From NCBI RefSeq assembly GCF_029871245.1, contig NZ_SSON01000065.1:161546-225545 (forward strand): DNA of 64,000 nucleotides, written 5' to 3'. The position numbers and the translations under genes are program-made. The notes below the pieces were generated by a model. It did not search any database. It worked only from the letters and a program-made list of their open reading frames with translations, and was not told where the DNA came from. Shown in pieces: positions 1-8,718 of this stretch; position 1 is the stretch's first letter; each line of letters starts with the position of its first letter. Source of the stretch: Pseudomonas sp. BN102. Its GTDB lineage: Bacteria; Pseudomonadota; Gammaproteobacteria; Pseudomonadales; Pseudomonadaceae.

Positions 1-1
1 C

Positions 2-703
2 CTGGTCGGCGAGAAACGCGCCGGCATCGAACGTGCCGCCAAGCAACTCGTCCCCTTCGGCACGCCGCGAAAGCTCGACAGCGCCCGCCATTGCCAGCTG
101 TGGAAGATCGATGTCGAGCAGGCGCCCGCGGTGCCCGACCTCGAACGACTCGCCCAGCGCTACAGCCTTGACCTCGAAGACGGCCCGCTGCAGGTGATCA
201 GCCTGCCCGGCGTGTTCAGCCATGGCCGCCTGGATCGCGGCAGCGCCCTGCTCCTGGACAACCTGGCGAAGCTGCCAACCGGCGAAGTGCTGGATTTCGG
301 CTGCGGCGCCGGCGTGCTCGGCGCCGCCCTCAAGCGCCGCTATCCGCAGAGCCGGCTGACCCTGCTCGACGTCGACGCCTTCGCCGTCGCCAGCAGCCGC
401 CTGACCCTGGCCGCCAATGGCCTGGAGGCAACGGTGATCGCTGGCGACGGCATCCACGCTGCGCCGAAGCTGCTCTCGGCCATCGTCAGCAACCCGCCGT
501 TCCACCAGGGCGTGCAAACCGATTACCAGGCCAGCGAGACGCTGCTGCGCGAAGCCGGCCGGCACCTGCTGGTGGGCGGCGAGCTGCGCCTGGTGGCCAA
601 CAGCTTCCTCAAGTACCAGCCCCTGATCGAACAGCACCTGGGCGGTTGCCGCACCCTCGCCGAAGGGGATGGCTTCCGCATCTACAGCGCCCGCCGCAAA
701 TGA
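2..703 (+). CDS. rsmC: 16S rRNA (guanine1207-N2)-methyltransferase RsmC, 5' end outside window
   Basis: The reading frame is open from the first bases of the window, so this is the C-terminal two-thirds of a gene that starts upstream. The visible part holds the SAM-dependent methyltransferase fold: a glycine-rich SAM site ([14 protein letters not shown]), the acidic LLDVDAF strand, and the N-P-P-F catalytic motif ([10 protein letters not shown]) typical of exocyclic-amine RNA methyltransferases. The preceding '[14 protein letters not shown]' segment and the C-terminal '[14 protein letters not shown]' strand are characteristic of RsmC/RlmG proteins, which methylate guanine in rRNA. RsmC is preferred over RlmG because of the short, closely matching catalytic domain, but the missing N-terminus prevents a full check. 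Confidence 0.88.
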   Translation: MVGEKRAGIERAAKQLVPFGTPRKLDSARHCQLWKIDVEQAPAVPDLERLAQRYSLDLEDGPLQVISLPGVFSHGRLDRGSALLLDNLAKLPTGEVLDFGCGAGVLGAALKRRYPQSRLTLLDVDAFAVASSRLTLAANGLEATVIAGDGIHAAPKLLSAIVSNPPFHQGVQTDYQASETLLREAGRHLLVGGELRLVANSFLKYQPLIEQHLGGCRTLAEGDGFRIYSARRK

Positions 704-792
704 CCGGCGGGCGCCCGCGCCCCATCCATACTCAAGCGGCACGCCAGAAGCCGCACCATGCCCGGTAGAGGCCGGGCAACCTGGAGTTTTTC

Positions 793-2268
793 TTGACTGA
801 CCTCAACACTGCCAACACCCGGGCCGCCAGCGACGGCCTGCACCGCTCGCTGAAGCCCCGCCACCTGAACATGATCGCCATCGGCGGCTCCATCGGCACC
901 GGCCTCTTCGTCGCCTCCGGCGCCACAGTGGCCACCGCCGGCCCGGGCGGCGCCCTGCTGGCCTATGCGCTGATCGGGCTGATGGTCTACTTCCTCATGA
1001 CCAGCCTCGGCGAAATGGCCGCGCACATTCCGGTTTCCGGCTCGTTCAGCACCTATGGCAGCCGCTTCGTAGACGATGGCTTCGGCTTCGCCCTGGGCTG
1101 GAACTACTGGTACAACTGGGCGGTGACCATCGCCGCCGAGCTGGTGGCGGCACAGCTGATCATGAGCTTCTGGCTGCCGGAGGTGCCGGGCATCTACTGG
1201 AGCGGTCTGTTCCTCGGCCTGATGTTCCTGCTCAACGTGATATCGGTGAAGGGCTTCGGCGAGAGCGAGTTCTGGTTCGCTCTGATCAAGGTGATAGCCG
1301 TAGTCGTGTTCATCGCCATCGGCCTGGCCACCATCTTCGGCATCATGGGTGGCGTCGAAGCCCCCGGCTTCAGCAACTTCACCCAGGGCGACGCCCCCTT
1401 CGTCGGTGGCCTGCAGACCATGGTCGGGGTGGCGATGATCGCCGGTTTCTCCTTCCAGGGCACCGAGCTGATCGGCATCGCCGCCGGCGAGTCGGAGAAT
1501 CCGAAGAAGAACATCCCCATCGCCATCCGCCAGGTGTTCTGGCGCATCCTGATGTTCTACGTCCTGGCCATCTTCGTGATCGGCATGCTGATTCCCTACA
1601 CCGATCCGAACCTGCTGAAAAATGACGCCAGCGACATCAGTGTCTCGCCCTTTACCCTGCTCTTCGAACGCGCCGGCTTTGCCGCCGCGGCCAGCGTGAT
1701 GAACGCGGTGATCCTTACCGCCATCCTCTCCGCCGGCAACTCGGGCATGTACGCCTCCACCCGCATGCTTTACAACCTGGCGCTTGCGGGCAAGGCGCCG
1801 AAACTCTTCGCCCGCCTGTCCGCCAGCGGCGTGCCGCGCAACGCCCTGTACGCCACCACCCTGGTAGGTGCGCTGTGCTTCTTCACCTCGATCGTCGGTG
1901 ATTCGACCCTCTACACCTGGCTACTGAACACCTCGGGCATGTGCGGCTTCATCGCCTGGCTGGGAATCGCCATCTCCCACTACCGCTTCCGCAAGGGCTA
2001 TCTGGCCCAGGGCGGACGCCTCGAGGACCTGCCCTACCGCGCCAAGCTGTTCCCCTTCGGCCCGTTGTTCGCCTTCTGCCTCTGCCTGCTGATCACCCTG
2101 GGGCAGAATTACCAGGCATTCTTCGGCGAGCGCATCGACTGGGCCGGGCTGGTCGCCACCTACATCAGCCTGCCGCTGTTCCTTGCCATCTGGCTTGGTT
2201 ATCGATTCAAGAAAGGCAGCCGTCTGGTGCGCTATTCGGAAATGGACGTGCGCGCCGTCGACAGCTGA
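793..2268 (+). CDS. Amino acid permease, APC family (LysP-like)
   Basis: A 491-residue inner-membrane amino acid:proton symporter of the AAT/APC family. The N-terminus carries the substrate-site signature G-G-S-I-G-T-G-L-F in TM1 after a short hydrophilic leader, then about 12 hydrophobic segments. 'ALGWNYWYNWAVTIAAEL' and 'ISVKGFGESEFWFALIKV' are closest to lysine-specific permeases (LysP), so lysine is the best guess for substrate; specificity cannot be settled from sequence alone. The start is a TTG at 793, chosen because GGAG lies at 783-786 with normal spacing and the family N-terminus follows directly. It is apparently monocistronic. A GC-rich stem-loop (2285-2300, GCAA loop, no U-tract) follows the stop. 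Confidence 0.85.
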   Translation: MTDLNTANTRAASDGLHRSLKPRHLNMIAIGGSIGTGLFVASGATVATAGPGGALLAYALIGLMVYFLMTSLGEMAAHIPVSGSFSTYGSRFVDDGFGFALGWNYWYNWAVTIAAELVAAQLIMSFWLPEVPGIYWSGLFLGLMFLLNVISVKGFGESEFWFALIKVIAVVVFIAIGLATIFGIMGGVEAPGFSNFTQGDAPFVGGLQTMVGVAMIAGFSFQGTELIGIAAGESENPKKNIPIAIRQVFWRILMFYVLAIFVIGMLIPYTDPNLLKNDASDISVSPFTLLFERAGFAAAASVMNAVILTAILSAGNSGMYASTRMLYNLALAGKAPKLFARLSASGVPRNALYATTLVGALCFFTSIVGDSTLYTWLLNTSGMCGFIAWLGIAISHYRFRKGYLAQGGRLEDLPYRAKLFPFGPLFAFCLCLLITLGQNYQAFFGERIDWAGLVATYISLPLFLAIWLGYRFKKGSRLVRYSEMDVRAVDS

Positions 2269-2319
2269 CCGCCAATTCGGGCTTGCCGGGGCAACCCGGC
2301 TTGTGCACAATGCGCCCCG

Positions 2320-2513
2320 TCCTAGGGGAGTAGTCTCCCGCGAGCGCCCTGCTCGCCCGGCATGCGTCAACACACTTGGTCCGCAGACCATGGCGCATGC
2401 GACCCCCAGCCTGCTCAGACAGGCCAGCGGTTTGACAAGACCTATGACACGAACAACCTGACCCGGGGCGGGCAGGCTGTACGTGTCATGGTGATTAGTC
2501 GACCCGCCCCCGT
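2320..2513 (+). promoter_or_regulatory. yybP-ykoY (manganese) riboswitch with expression platform
   Basis: The 5' leader of the downstream UPF0016/GDT1 gene contains the conserved elements of the yybP-ykoY class: GGGGAGTAG at 2325-2333, a 'gcgtcaacacacttggt' segment near 2375-2391, and the late box 'ttgacaagacctatgac' at 2432-2448. This class senses Mn2+ and typically controls Mn exporters including UPF0016 proteins. After the aptamer, ATGACACG (2444-2451) can pair perfectly with CGTGTCAT (2482-2489), and GGGGCGGG (2465-2472) with CCCGCCCC (2503-2510), the latter ending just before the AGGAA ribosome site (2514-2517). The two pairings interleave, a plausible translational switch. Confidence 0.88.
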
Positions 2514-2523
2514 AGGAACCCTG

Positions 2524-3108
2524 ATGCTGGAATCCCTCTTCGTCCCGACCCTGATCGTCGCCCTCGCCGAAATTGGCGACAAGACGCAGCTGCTCGCCCT
2601 GCTGCTGGCGGCGCGGTTCCGCAAGCCCTGGCCGATCATCTGGGGCATAGTCGCCGCCACCCTGGCCAATCATTTCGCCGCCGGCGCCGTGGGCTCCTGG
2701 GTCGCCAGTTTCTTCTCCGCCACCACCCTGAGCTGGACTCTCGCCGCGTCCTTCGCCGCCGTGGCCCTCTGGACCCTGGTGCCGGACAAGCTGGACGACG
2801 ACGAAGAATCCGGGCTGAAGAAGTACGGCCCCTTCGTCACCACGCTGGTGGCGTTCTTCCTCGCCGAGATGGGCGACAAGACCCAGGTCGCCACCGTGAT
2901 GTTGGCCGCCCAGTACCCGCACTTCGTGCTGGTGGTGATGGGCACCACCCTCGGCATGCTGATCGCCAACGTGCCCGTGGTGCTGGCCGGCAACTTCGCC
3001 GCCGACCGCCTGCCGCTGACGCTCATCCGTCGCCTGGCCGCTGCAGCCTTCGCCGCCCTGGCCGCCTATGCCGTGTACCAGGCGCTGCAACTCAGCAGCC
3101 TGCTCTGA
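2524..3108 (+). CDS. GDT1/TMEM165 (UPF0016) family cation exporter, probable Mn2+ efflux
   Basis: A 194-residue integral membrane protein with two homologous halves, each carrying the family signature E-x-G-D-K-T (EIGDKTQ near residue 16 and EMGDKTQ in the second half), on opposing helices that form the cation site. Family members export Mn2+ or Ca2+ (MneA in Vibrio, Gdt1 in yeast). The ATG at 2524 is preferred to an upstream ATG at 2362 because the upstream extension lies inside the riboswitch, and AGGAA precedes 2524. The manganese riboswitch in the leader strongly supports Mn2+ as the physiological substrate. About six transmembrane segments with an acidic central loop (DKLDDDEE). Confidence 0.9.
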   Translation: MLESLFVPTLIVALAEIGDKTQLLALLLAARFRKPWPIIWGIVAATLANHFAAGAVGSWVASFFSATTLSWTLAASFAAVALWTLVPDKLDDDEESGLKKYGPFVTTLVAFFLAEMGDKTQVATVMLAAQYPHFVLVVMGTTLGMLIANVPVVLAGNFAADRLPLTLIRRLAAAAFAALAAYAVYQALQLSSLL

Positions 3109-3112
3109 ACCG

Positions 3113-3170
3113 TAGGATGGGGCGGGCGGCGTTCCGCTGGAGCGCCGCACGCCTCATCCACACGCTCGGC
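3113..3170. repeat. Dispersed intergenic repeat (GTAGGATGGG type)
   Basis: Begins GTAGGATGGGGCGGGCGGCG and returns as an imperfect inverted copy ending in CATCC. Related GTAGGTTGGG/GATGGGTATCGCTTCGCTC elements occur at about 19985-20110, 28001-28040, 40617-40795 and 42249-42275. It lies between the GDT1 gene and the SnoaL-like gene. No gene is seen in 3171-3267. Confidence 0.6.
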
Positions 3171-3267
3171 CTGGCAGCAATTCCCCGGCCAACGGCGCTT
3201 CGGCCAATGGCTGGAACGTTCGTACTGCTAAAGTGGCACGCCAGATCAAGGCGCACGGGAGCGCATC

Positions 3268-3711
3268 ATGTCACTGGACGATATGAAACGGCTGGTTCGC
3301 CAGCACATAGACCTGTCGTGGAACAAGGGCCGGCTGGCCCTGGCGGAACAACTGCAGAGCAAGGATTTCCTCTACAAGAGTTCGTTCATCAGCCGCCCCT
3401 TCAACAGCGCGACCTACTGCCAGATGGTGCAGAACATCCGCGAAGCCATGCCCGACCTGGAAGTGGTGGTGGAGGAATGCATCGCCGAAGGCAACAAGGT
3501 GGTGACCTGGTGCACCCTGATCGGCAGCATCCAGAAGCCCGCCCTGGGCTATCCGCCCAGCGACAAGATCCTCAGCATCTCGGCCATGGCCTTCTGGACC
3601 TTCAACAGCCTGGGCGAAGTGCAGGAGATCTGCACCATGTTCGACATGGAGACCTTCCGCGCCCAGCTGGGCCTTTCGACCCAGCACCTGGCCGAGAAGG
3701 CGCTGCCCTGA
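3268..3711 (+). CDS. SnoaL-like (NTF2-fold) protein, probable ester cyclase family
   Basis: A 147-residue single-domain protein resembling the SnoaL-like polyketide cyclase family: an N-terminal helical stretch, then 'FISRPFNSATYCQMVQNIREAMPDLEVVVEECIAEGNKVVTW', the typical SnoaL spacing of 'y..mv..lr.afPDl.v.ve..iaeGdkVv.r', and a C-terminal beta hairpin. Family members are small alpha+beta barrels found in catabolic enzymes and many orphan proteins, so the substrate is unknown. The ATG at 3268 follows a GGAG-like sequence. The stop codon (3709-3711) abuts the stop of the convergent SDR gene (3712-3714) with no base between, leaving no room for an intergenic terminator. Confidence 0.75.
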   Translation: MSLDDMKRLVRQHIDLSWNKGRLALAEQLQSKDFLYKSSFISRPFNSATYCQMVQNIREAMPDLEVVVEECIAEGNKVVTWCTLIGSIQKPALGYPPSDKILSISAMAFWTFNSLGEVQEICTMFDMETFRAQLGLSTQHLAEKALP

Positions 3712-4695
3712 TCAGAGATACCCGTTGGCCCTGAACCAGCCGATGGTGCGCGCCAAGGTGACCTCCAGCGGCGTCTCCACAACGAAACCCAGTTCGCGGC
3801 GCGCCTTGCTGCCGTCGAGGAACTGACCACCGGCCATCACCGCGATGGCCGTATCGTCCAGCTTCGGCATCTCGCCAGACAGGCGGTAACGCAGCCGCCC
3901 CAGGGCCGCCATGCCCTTGGCCATTGCCAACGGAATGGGCTGCGGCGGCGGCATGCCGAGCAGCCCGGCGATACGCTCGGTCAGCTCGGCCATCTCGATG
4001 TTATGCCCGGTCAGCAGGTAGCGCTCCCCCACCCGCCCCTTCTCCAGCGCCAGCAACAGCCCGCGCCCGGCATCGGCCGCGTCCAGCAGGTTGCGCTGCC
4101 CGGGTACGTAGTGGGTCATCCAGCCGCCGGCGATGGCGGTGACCAGGCGCCCGGTGCTGGGCACGGCATCGAATTCGCCCAGGCACATGCCGGGAATCCC
4201 GATGACCACCGGCAGACCACTTCGGGCCTGCTCGCGGGCTTGCTCATCCAGTGCCCACTTGCTCAGCAGGTAGGCATTCTTCCAGCGCGGCATGCCTTCG
4301 TAGAACAGCCCCTCGTGGCCGGGCAGGCCTTCGGGATGGCGCGGCAGGGCGATGGCGGCACCGACGTAGAGGATGCGCGGCACATGGGCGGCCAGGCAGG
4401 CGGCATAGAAATGGTTGGTCTGGTCGAGGGCGCTGGACACTTCCTCCTGCCAGCGGCGCGGCCGCTTCGGGTAGCCGGCGGCGCAGAAGATCACGCCATC
4501 CAGGCCGTCGAGGGCGCGGGTGAGACCAGCATGGTCGAGCAGTTCGACGGGCCGGCTCTCGGCCTCCAGGTAAGCCAGTCGTTCGATCCGTGACGACGGC
4601 CGGTGGATCAGCACCAGCTGGTGCCCCGCGGCCTTCACCGCTCGAGCCGTGTGATGGCCGAGCAGGCCGGTTGCTCCTAGTACGGCGATTTTCAC
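3712..4695 (-). CDS. NAD(P)-dependent epimerase/dehydratase, extended SDR family
   Basis: A 327-residue extended short-chain dehydrogenase. The N-terminus has the Rossmann dinucleotide motif G-A-T-G-L-L-G (residues 7-13) and 'LVLIHRPSSR'. The catalytic Y-x-x-x-K is visible as Y-L-L-S-K. The C-terminal half ('VPGQRNLLDAADAGRGLLLALEKGRVGERYLLTGHNIEMAELTERIAGLLG') is the usual substrate-domain pattern of dihydroflavonol reductase-like epimerases. Substrate unknown. It starts at ATG 4695 with GGAG a few bases upstream. It faces the SnoaL-like gene tail to tail; divergent transcription separates it from everything else, so it appears monocistronic. Confidence 0.85.
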   Translation of the reverse strand: MKIAVLGATGLLGHHTARAVKAAGHQLVLIHRPSSRIERLAYLEAESRPVELLDHAGLTRALDGLDGVIFCAAGYPKRPRRWQEEVSSALDQTNHFYAACLAAHVPRILYVGAAIALPRHPEGLPGHEGLFYEGMPRWKNAYLLSKWALDEQAREQARSGLPVVIGIPGMCLGEFDAVPSTGRLVTAIAGGWMTHYVPGQRNLLDAADAGRGLLLALEKGRVGERYLLTGHNIEMAELTERIAGLLGMPPPQPIPLAMAKGMAALGRLRYRLSGEMPKLDDTAIAVMAGGQFLDGSKARRELGFVVETPLEVTLARTIGWFRANGYL

Positions 4696-4803
4696 TGCAA
4701 CTCCTCATCCGTTGGAGAAACGCCACCCCGGAAAGCGCGGGGCGGCGGCGAGCAGTCTAGAACGCGGGTTGCCGGGATGCCAGGAATGACAACCACAGAG
4801 GGC

Positions 4804-5622
4804 CTATCGCTGCCCTTTGGCCTGCTCGTACAGCGGCATCACCTTCGGAATGGCCGCCTTCAGCGCCGACATGCGCGTGCTGGACGAGGGGTGAGTGCTC
4901 ATGAACTCCGGCGGTGCGCCGCCGCCGGCCTGGGCCATCTTCTGCCAGAGCGTGATGGCGGCGTTCGGGTCGTAGCCGGCGCGGGCCGCCAGCTCCAGGC
5001 CGATCAGATCGGCTTCGTTCTCGTTGGAACGGCTGTTGGGCAGGGTCATCAGGTACTCGACACCGGTATTGGCCACGCCCAGGCCCAACTGGCCGACGCC
5101 GAGAGCCGAGCCGATCTGGCTGGCCATCTGCACCCCATAGGCCTTGGACATGGCTTCACGGCTGTGCTCGCGCAGGGCGTGGGCGATCTCGTGACCCATG
5201 ACCGCCGCCAGTTCGTCGTCGGTGAGCTTGAGCTTATCGATCAGGCCGCTGTAAACGATGATCTTGCCGCCCGGGCCGCAGTTGGCGTTGAGCTCGTCGC
5301 TGTCGATCACGTTGGCTTCCCAGGCCCACTGCGCGGCATCCGGACGGAATGCCGAAGTCTGGGCGATCAGGCGTCGGGCGATGGCGTCGACGCGACGCGC
5401 ATCGGCGCTGCTCTTGTCCAGCACGCCCTTCTGCGACGCCTCGCTCAGCGTCTGCTGGTAGGACTGGGCGTACATCTGGTTGAGTTCGGAGGTCGACAGC
5501 ATGCTGAACATGTACTGTTTGCGCTCGACGCCCACTGCCCCGCCGCTGGTGGTATCGACGGCCTGGCATCCTGCCAGGAGCAGGGCCGCAGTCAGCCCGG
5601 ACAGGTAAAACAGCTTGGCCAT
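4804..5622 (-). CDS. M48 family metalloprotease lipoprotein (LoiP-like)
   Basis: A 272-residue secreted zinc protease. The chosen start (ATG 5622, preceded by GGAGAG) gives a lipoprotein signal peptide ending in the lipobox L-L-A-G-C (cysteine near residue 19), so the mature protein should be membrane-anchored in the periplasm. The M48 catalytic zinc motif H-E-I-A-H is present in 'AAVMGHEIAHALREHSREAMSK', with the downstream third ligand in 'NENEADLIGLELAARAGYDP'. Relatives (LoiP/YggG, BepA) take part in outer-membrane protein quality control. A longer open frame begins at 5691 but adds only a sequence with no signal peptide. Function beyond periplasmic proteolysis is inferred from the family. 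Confidence 0.88.
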   Translation of the reverse strand: MAKLFYLSGLTAALLLAGCQAVDTTSGGAVGVERKQYMFSMLSTSELNQMYAQSYQQTLSEASQKGVLDKSSADARRVDAIARRLIAQTSAFRPDAAQWAWEANVIDSDELNANCGPGGKIIVYSGLIDKLKLTDDELAAVMGHEIAHALREHSREAMSKAYGVQMASQIGSALGVGQLGLGVANTGVEYLMTLPNSRSNENEADLIGLELAARAGYDPNAAITLWQKMAQAGGGAPPEFMSTHPSSSTRMSALKAAIPKVMPLYEQAKGQR

Positions 5623-5729
5623 GTTGGCTCTCCATCTTTGCAAGGTCGGTAATGCTACGGCTGGCCCGAAACCCGGGCAACCACGTCGCATGTAGACCAG
5701 TGCGCGACGCTTTTATCTGCACTCTCGAC

Positions 5730-5757
5730 TCAGGAAATTTCACTTCGCTGCCGATAC
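5730..5757 (+). promoter_or_regulatory. Candidate FliA (sigma-28) promoter for the chemoreceptor
   Basis: GCCGATAC at 5750-5757 matches seven of eight bases of the sigma-28 -10 element GCCGATAA, and TCAGGAAA at 5730-5737 is a weak match to the TCAAGTTT -35 at the expected 12-base spacing. It sits about 38 bp before the chemoreceptor ATG. Flagellar sigma factor control is common for chemoreceptors. The weak -35 limits confidence. Confidence 0.5.
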
Positions 5758-5794
5758 AGGAGCCAGGCGTAATCCTCTTTTTTCCGGAGCCCAC

Positions 5795-7933
5795 ATGAAG
5801 TTCAGGTCCATCCAATTCTCCATCGCAGCGTTGGCAGGCGCCAGCGTACTGGCGGTGGTCGCAGCCCTGGTGCTCTATGCACTGTTCTCCGGTGCGCGCA
5901 CCCAGGAACTGGTGCAGCAACGCACCCAGGCGCTGCTCGAACAGGTGATCAATCAGCGCCTGGTGGCCCTGGCAGGTTCCCAGGTCAGCCAGATCCAGCG
6001 CGAGCTGGAGCTGCCGCTGGGCATCGCCAGGAACATGGCCAACCTCAACGGGCTGCTGGGCGAAACGGATGAGAGCGGCAGCCCCAGGCTGACCATCAGC
6101 CGCGAGCAGCTGAACAACCTGGTGCGCCAGACCACCGAGCGCAACCCCAAGCTCAACGGCAGCTACATCGGCTGGGAGCCCAACGCCATCGACGGCCTGG
6201 ATGCCAGCCATGCCGGTCAGAAGGGCAATGGCTACGACGGCAGCGGACGCTTCCTGCCCTGGTGGTTCCACAACGCCGACGGCAGCCTGGGCCAGGACGC
6301 TATCGGCTTCATGGAAAGCGAGAAGATGCTCAACACCGGCGTTCGCGAAGGCGAGTACTACCTCTGCCCGAAGGAACGCAAGAAACCCTGCGCCATCGAC
6401 CCCGCGCCTTATGACGTGGGCGGCAAGATCATGATCCTCTCCTCCTTCACCGCGCCCATCCTGGTCAAGGGCGAGTTCCGCGGCATCAGCGGCGCCGACT
6501 TCTCCCTGAACTTCATCCAGGACCTGCTCACCAAGGCTGACCAGCAGCTCTATGAAGGCGCCGGCGACCTGGCCCTGATCGCCACCAACAATCGCCTGGT
6601 GGCCTATTCCCGGGACAGCTCCAAGCTCGGCGAAGAAGCTGCCAAGGTGTTCGACACCAGCACCCTCGAGCGTCTGCGCGATCTGCGCGGCGACCAGCCG
6701 AGCTACCGCATCGACCGGGCCAGCCAGCGCATCGAGCTGATGGTGCCCTTCGGCATCGGCGACACGGACGCCCGCTGGACGCTGCTGATCCAGCTGCCGA
6801 TGCAGGCGGTGATGAAGGAGTTGACCCAGCTGCAAAGCGACCTGCACGCCCAGCGCGACGCCGACATCTTCGGCATGTCCCTGGTGGGCCTGCTGATCGC
6901 CGGCCTCGGCCTGCTGGTGATCTGGTTCGTCGGCTACGGCATCGCCCGTCCGCTGCGCCAGATGGTCGGCATGCTCGACGACATCGCCAAGGGTGACGGC
7001 GACCTGACCCAGCGCCTGCACAACAACCGCGCCGACGAGATGGGCGCCATCGCCGGCGGCTTCAATACCTTCCTCGGCAAGCTGCAATCGATGATCAGCC
7101 AGGTGGTGGCCTCGGTGCAGAAGGTCAGCGATTCTTCCGAGCACACCGCCGATATCGCGATCCGCACCAACCAGGGCGTGCAGAAGCAGCTGGCGGAGAT
7201 CGAACTGGTGGCCACCGCGGTACACGAGATGACCGCCACCGCCCAGGACGTGGCGCGCAACGCCACCCACGCGGCGGAAGCCGCCAGCCACGCCGACCAG
7301 GCGGCCAATCACGGCAAACGCATCGTCCACAGCACGGCCGAGGCCATCAGCGCCCTGGCCAGCGAAATCGGTCGCGCCGTGGGCGTGGTGCAGGCCTTGG
7401 CCAAGGATAGCGAGAACATCAACGCGATCCTGGTCGCCATCCGCGGCATCGCCGAGCAGACCAATCTGCTGGCGCTGAACGCCGCCATCGAGGCCGCGCG
7501 GGCCGGCGAACAGGGCCGCGGATTCGCCGTGGTGGCGGACGAGGTGCGCAACCTGGCGCAGAAGACCCAGAAGGCCACCGAAGAAATTCAGACCATGATC
7601 CAGCAGCTGCAGCACGGCACCCGTGAAGTGGTCAAGGTGATGCAGGACAGCCAGGAGAAGACCGACACCAGCGTGCAGCACGCCAACGAGGCCGCCCACG
7701 CGCTGGAATCCATCACCCAGGCGGTGTCGGTGATCAACGACATGAACACCCAGATCGCCAGCGCCGCCGAGGAGCAAAGCGCGGTGGCCGAGGACATCAA
7801 CCGCAACGTGATCAACATCGGCCAGGTGGCCAGCGAAGTCGCCGGCGGCGCCGACGAAGCCTCCCAGGCCAGCGCCGAGCTGACCAAACTGGCCGAGCAA
7901 CAGCGGCGGCTGATCAATCAGTTCAAGGTGTAA
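5795..7933 (+). CDS. Methyl-accepting chemotaxis protein with dCache ligand-binding domain
   Basis: A 712-residue chemoreceptor. One transmembrane helix near residues 8-30, a large periplasmic region of roughly 330 residues of the double-Cache type (motifs '[11 protein letters not shown]', '[14 protein letters not shown]', '[18 protein letters not shown]'), a second transmembrane helix near 350-375, a HAMP domain ('[24 protein letters not shown]') and a cytoplasmic signalling domain whose hairpin tip reads [27 protein letters not shown]. It should signal through CheA/CheW to flagellar motors. Ligand unknown; dCache receptors often bind amino acids, amines or organic acids. CCGGAG precedes the ATG. 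There is no C-terminal CheR-binding pentapeptide (ends LINQFKV). Confidence 0.93.
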   Translation: MKFRSIQFSIAALAGASVLAVVAALVLYALFSGARTQELVQQRTQALLEQVINQRLVALAGSQVSQIQRELELPLGIARNMANLNGLLGETDESGSPRLTISREQLNNLVRQTTERNPKLNGSYIGWEPNAIDGLDASHAGQKGNGYDGSGRFLPWWFHNADGSLGQDAIGFMESEKMLNTGVREGEYYLCPKERKKPCAIDPAPYDVGGKIMILSSFTAPILVKGEFRGISGADFSLNFIQDLLTKADQQLYEGAGDLALIATNNRLVAYSRDSSKLGEEAAKVFDTSTLERLRDLRGDQPSYRIDRASQRIELMVPFGIGDTDARWTLLIQLPMQAVMKELTQLQSDLHAQRDADIFGMSLVGLLIAGLGLLVIWFVGYGIARPLRQMVGMLDDIAKGDGDLTQRLHNNRADEMGAIAGGFNTFLGKLQSMISQVVASVQKVSDSSEHTADIAIRTNQGVQKQLAEIELVATAVHEMTATAQDVARNATHAAEAASHADQAANHGKRIVHSTAEAISALASEIGRAVGVVQALAKDSENINAILVAIRGIAEQTNLLALNAAIEAARAGEQGRGFAVVADEVRNLAQKTQKATEEIQTMIQQLQHGTREVVKVMQDSQEKTDTSVQHANEAAHALESITQAVSVINDMNTQIASAAEEQSAVAEDINRNVINIGQVASEVAGGADEASQASAELTKLAEQQRRLINQFKV

Positions 7934-7938
7934 AGCAA

Positions 7939-7966
7939 AAGCCCCTCCCTGGAGGGGCTTCTTGTT
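7939..7966 (+). terminator. Rho-independent terminator of the chemoreceptor gene
   Basis: AAGCCCCTCC-ct-GGAGGGGCTT forms a perfect stem followed by CTTGTTT, six bases after the chemoreceptor stop. Confidence 0.85.
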
Positions 7967-8066
7967 TGTAGGGGCGATTTCAATCGCCAAGGACAGCGCA
8001 GCTGTCCCCACGAGACTTGCAAGGCAGCCCTTCGGCCGGCTTGGCGAATGAATTCGCCCCTACAGG
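7967..8066. repeat. Dispersed intergenic repeat, TGTAGGGGCGA...TCGCCCCTACA type
   Basis: Two inverted outer arms, TGTAGGGGCGATTTCAATCGCC and GGCGAATGAATTCGCCCCTACA, flank about 55 bases that include an internal stem (GACAGC...GCTGTC). A closely related element lies at 49060-49155 and a fragment at about 10930-10955. Found between the converging chemoreceptor and SRAP genes. Confidence 0.75.
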
Positions 8067-8079
8067 CGGAGAGCGGCCC

Positions 8080-8694
8080 TCACGCCGGCGTCAGGCACTC
8101 CGGCCCATCCAGCTTCGGGTCGTTCACCAGGGTCGCCAGGGCGCGCTCGCGCAGCTGCGGGCTTGGCCCGGCCAGCAGCTCCAGCAGTTGCAGCGGAGTC
8201 GATTCGGCATCCAGCCAGATGCGCTGACCTTCCTCATCCAGCACCAGGGGCCGGCGCATGTCGGCGGCGGCCTGGGTAATCATGGCCAGGCTGAGGTATT
8301 CCACATCGCCGGCCGGGTAGGACTCCCAGAGCGCGGCGAAATGCATGATCCCGCCCTCGGCGCTGATCCAGTAGGGCCGCTTGCGCACTCCGCGCCACTC
8401 GTAGAAGCCGTTGGCCAGCATCAGGCAGCGGCGGGCGCGGAAGGCCTCGCGGAACATCGGCTGGTCGGCCAGGGTTTCGACCCGGGCGTGGGCCGGAGTC
8501 TTGGACAGGTCGGTGAGCCAGGCCGGGGTCAGGCCCCAGCGGGCCATGTCGGCGCGGCGCTGGCCGCCGAGCTCGCGCAGCATCAACACGCGCCCGCCAG
8601 GGGCCAGGTTCCAGTGCGGTTGCAGGTCGGCAGGAAAACCGGGAAGAGCCGCCAGCGTGGGCGACCAGCGGAACAGGGCGAAACGTCCAGACAT
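8080..8694 (-). CDS. SRAP (YedK/HMCES) family protein lacking catalytic residues
   Basis: A 204-residue protein clearly of the SRAP family: 'WNLAPGGRVLML' matches the family N-x-A-P-G segment, followed by 'WGLTPAW', 'ARVETLADQPMF' and 'ANGFYEWR'. SRAP proteins shield abasic sites in single-stranded DNA through a thiazolidine link formed by Cys2. Here residue 2 is Ser (codon TCT), the asparagine of the usual N-A-R-x-E-T motif is His (H-A-R-V-E-T), and the loop carrying the catalytic histidine (normally H-D-R-R/M-P) is shortened to A-D-M-R-R-P. Only the glutamate of F-Y-E-W is kept. It is the last gene of a three-gene operon (24 bases after the DUF2007 stop). It probably cannot form the covalent cross-link. 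Confidence 0.85.
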   Translation of the reverse strand: MSGRFALFRWSPTLAALPGFPADLQPHWNLAPGGRVLMLRELGGQRRADMARWGLTPAWLTDLSKTPAHARVETLADQPMFREAFRARRCLMLANGFYEWRGVRKRPYWISAEGGIMHFAALWESYPAGDVEYLSLAMITQAAADMRRPLVLDEEGQRIWLDAESTPLQLLELLAGPSPQLRERALATLVNDPKLDGPECLTPA

Positions 8695-8718
8695 GGGGCG
8701 GCCAGTTCGAGGCGGGGC

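Noticed and set aside
5234..8011. 925-residue open frame antisense to the chemoreceptor and protease genes
   Set aside because: It mirrors the codon structure of the real genes, has low-complexity Leu/Gly/Val/His/Gln composition and no recognisable domain; a typical high-GC shadow.
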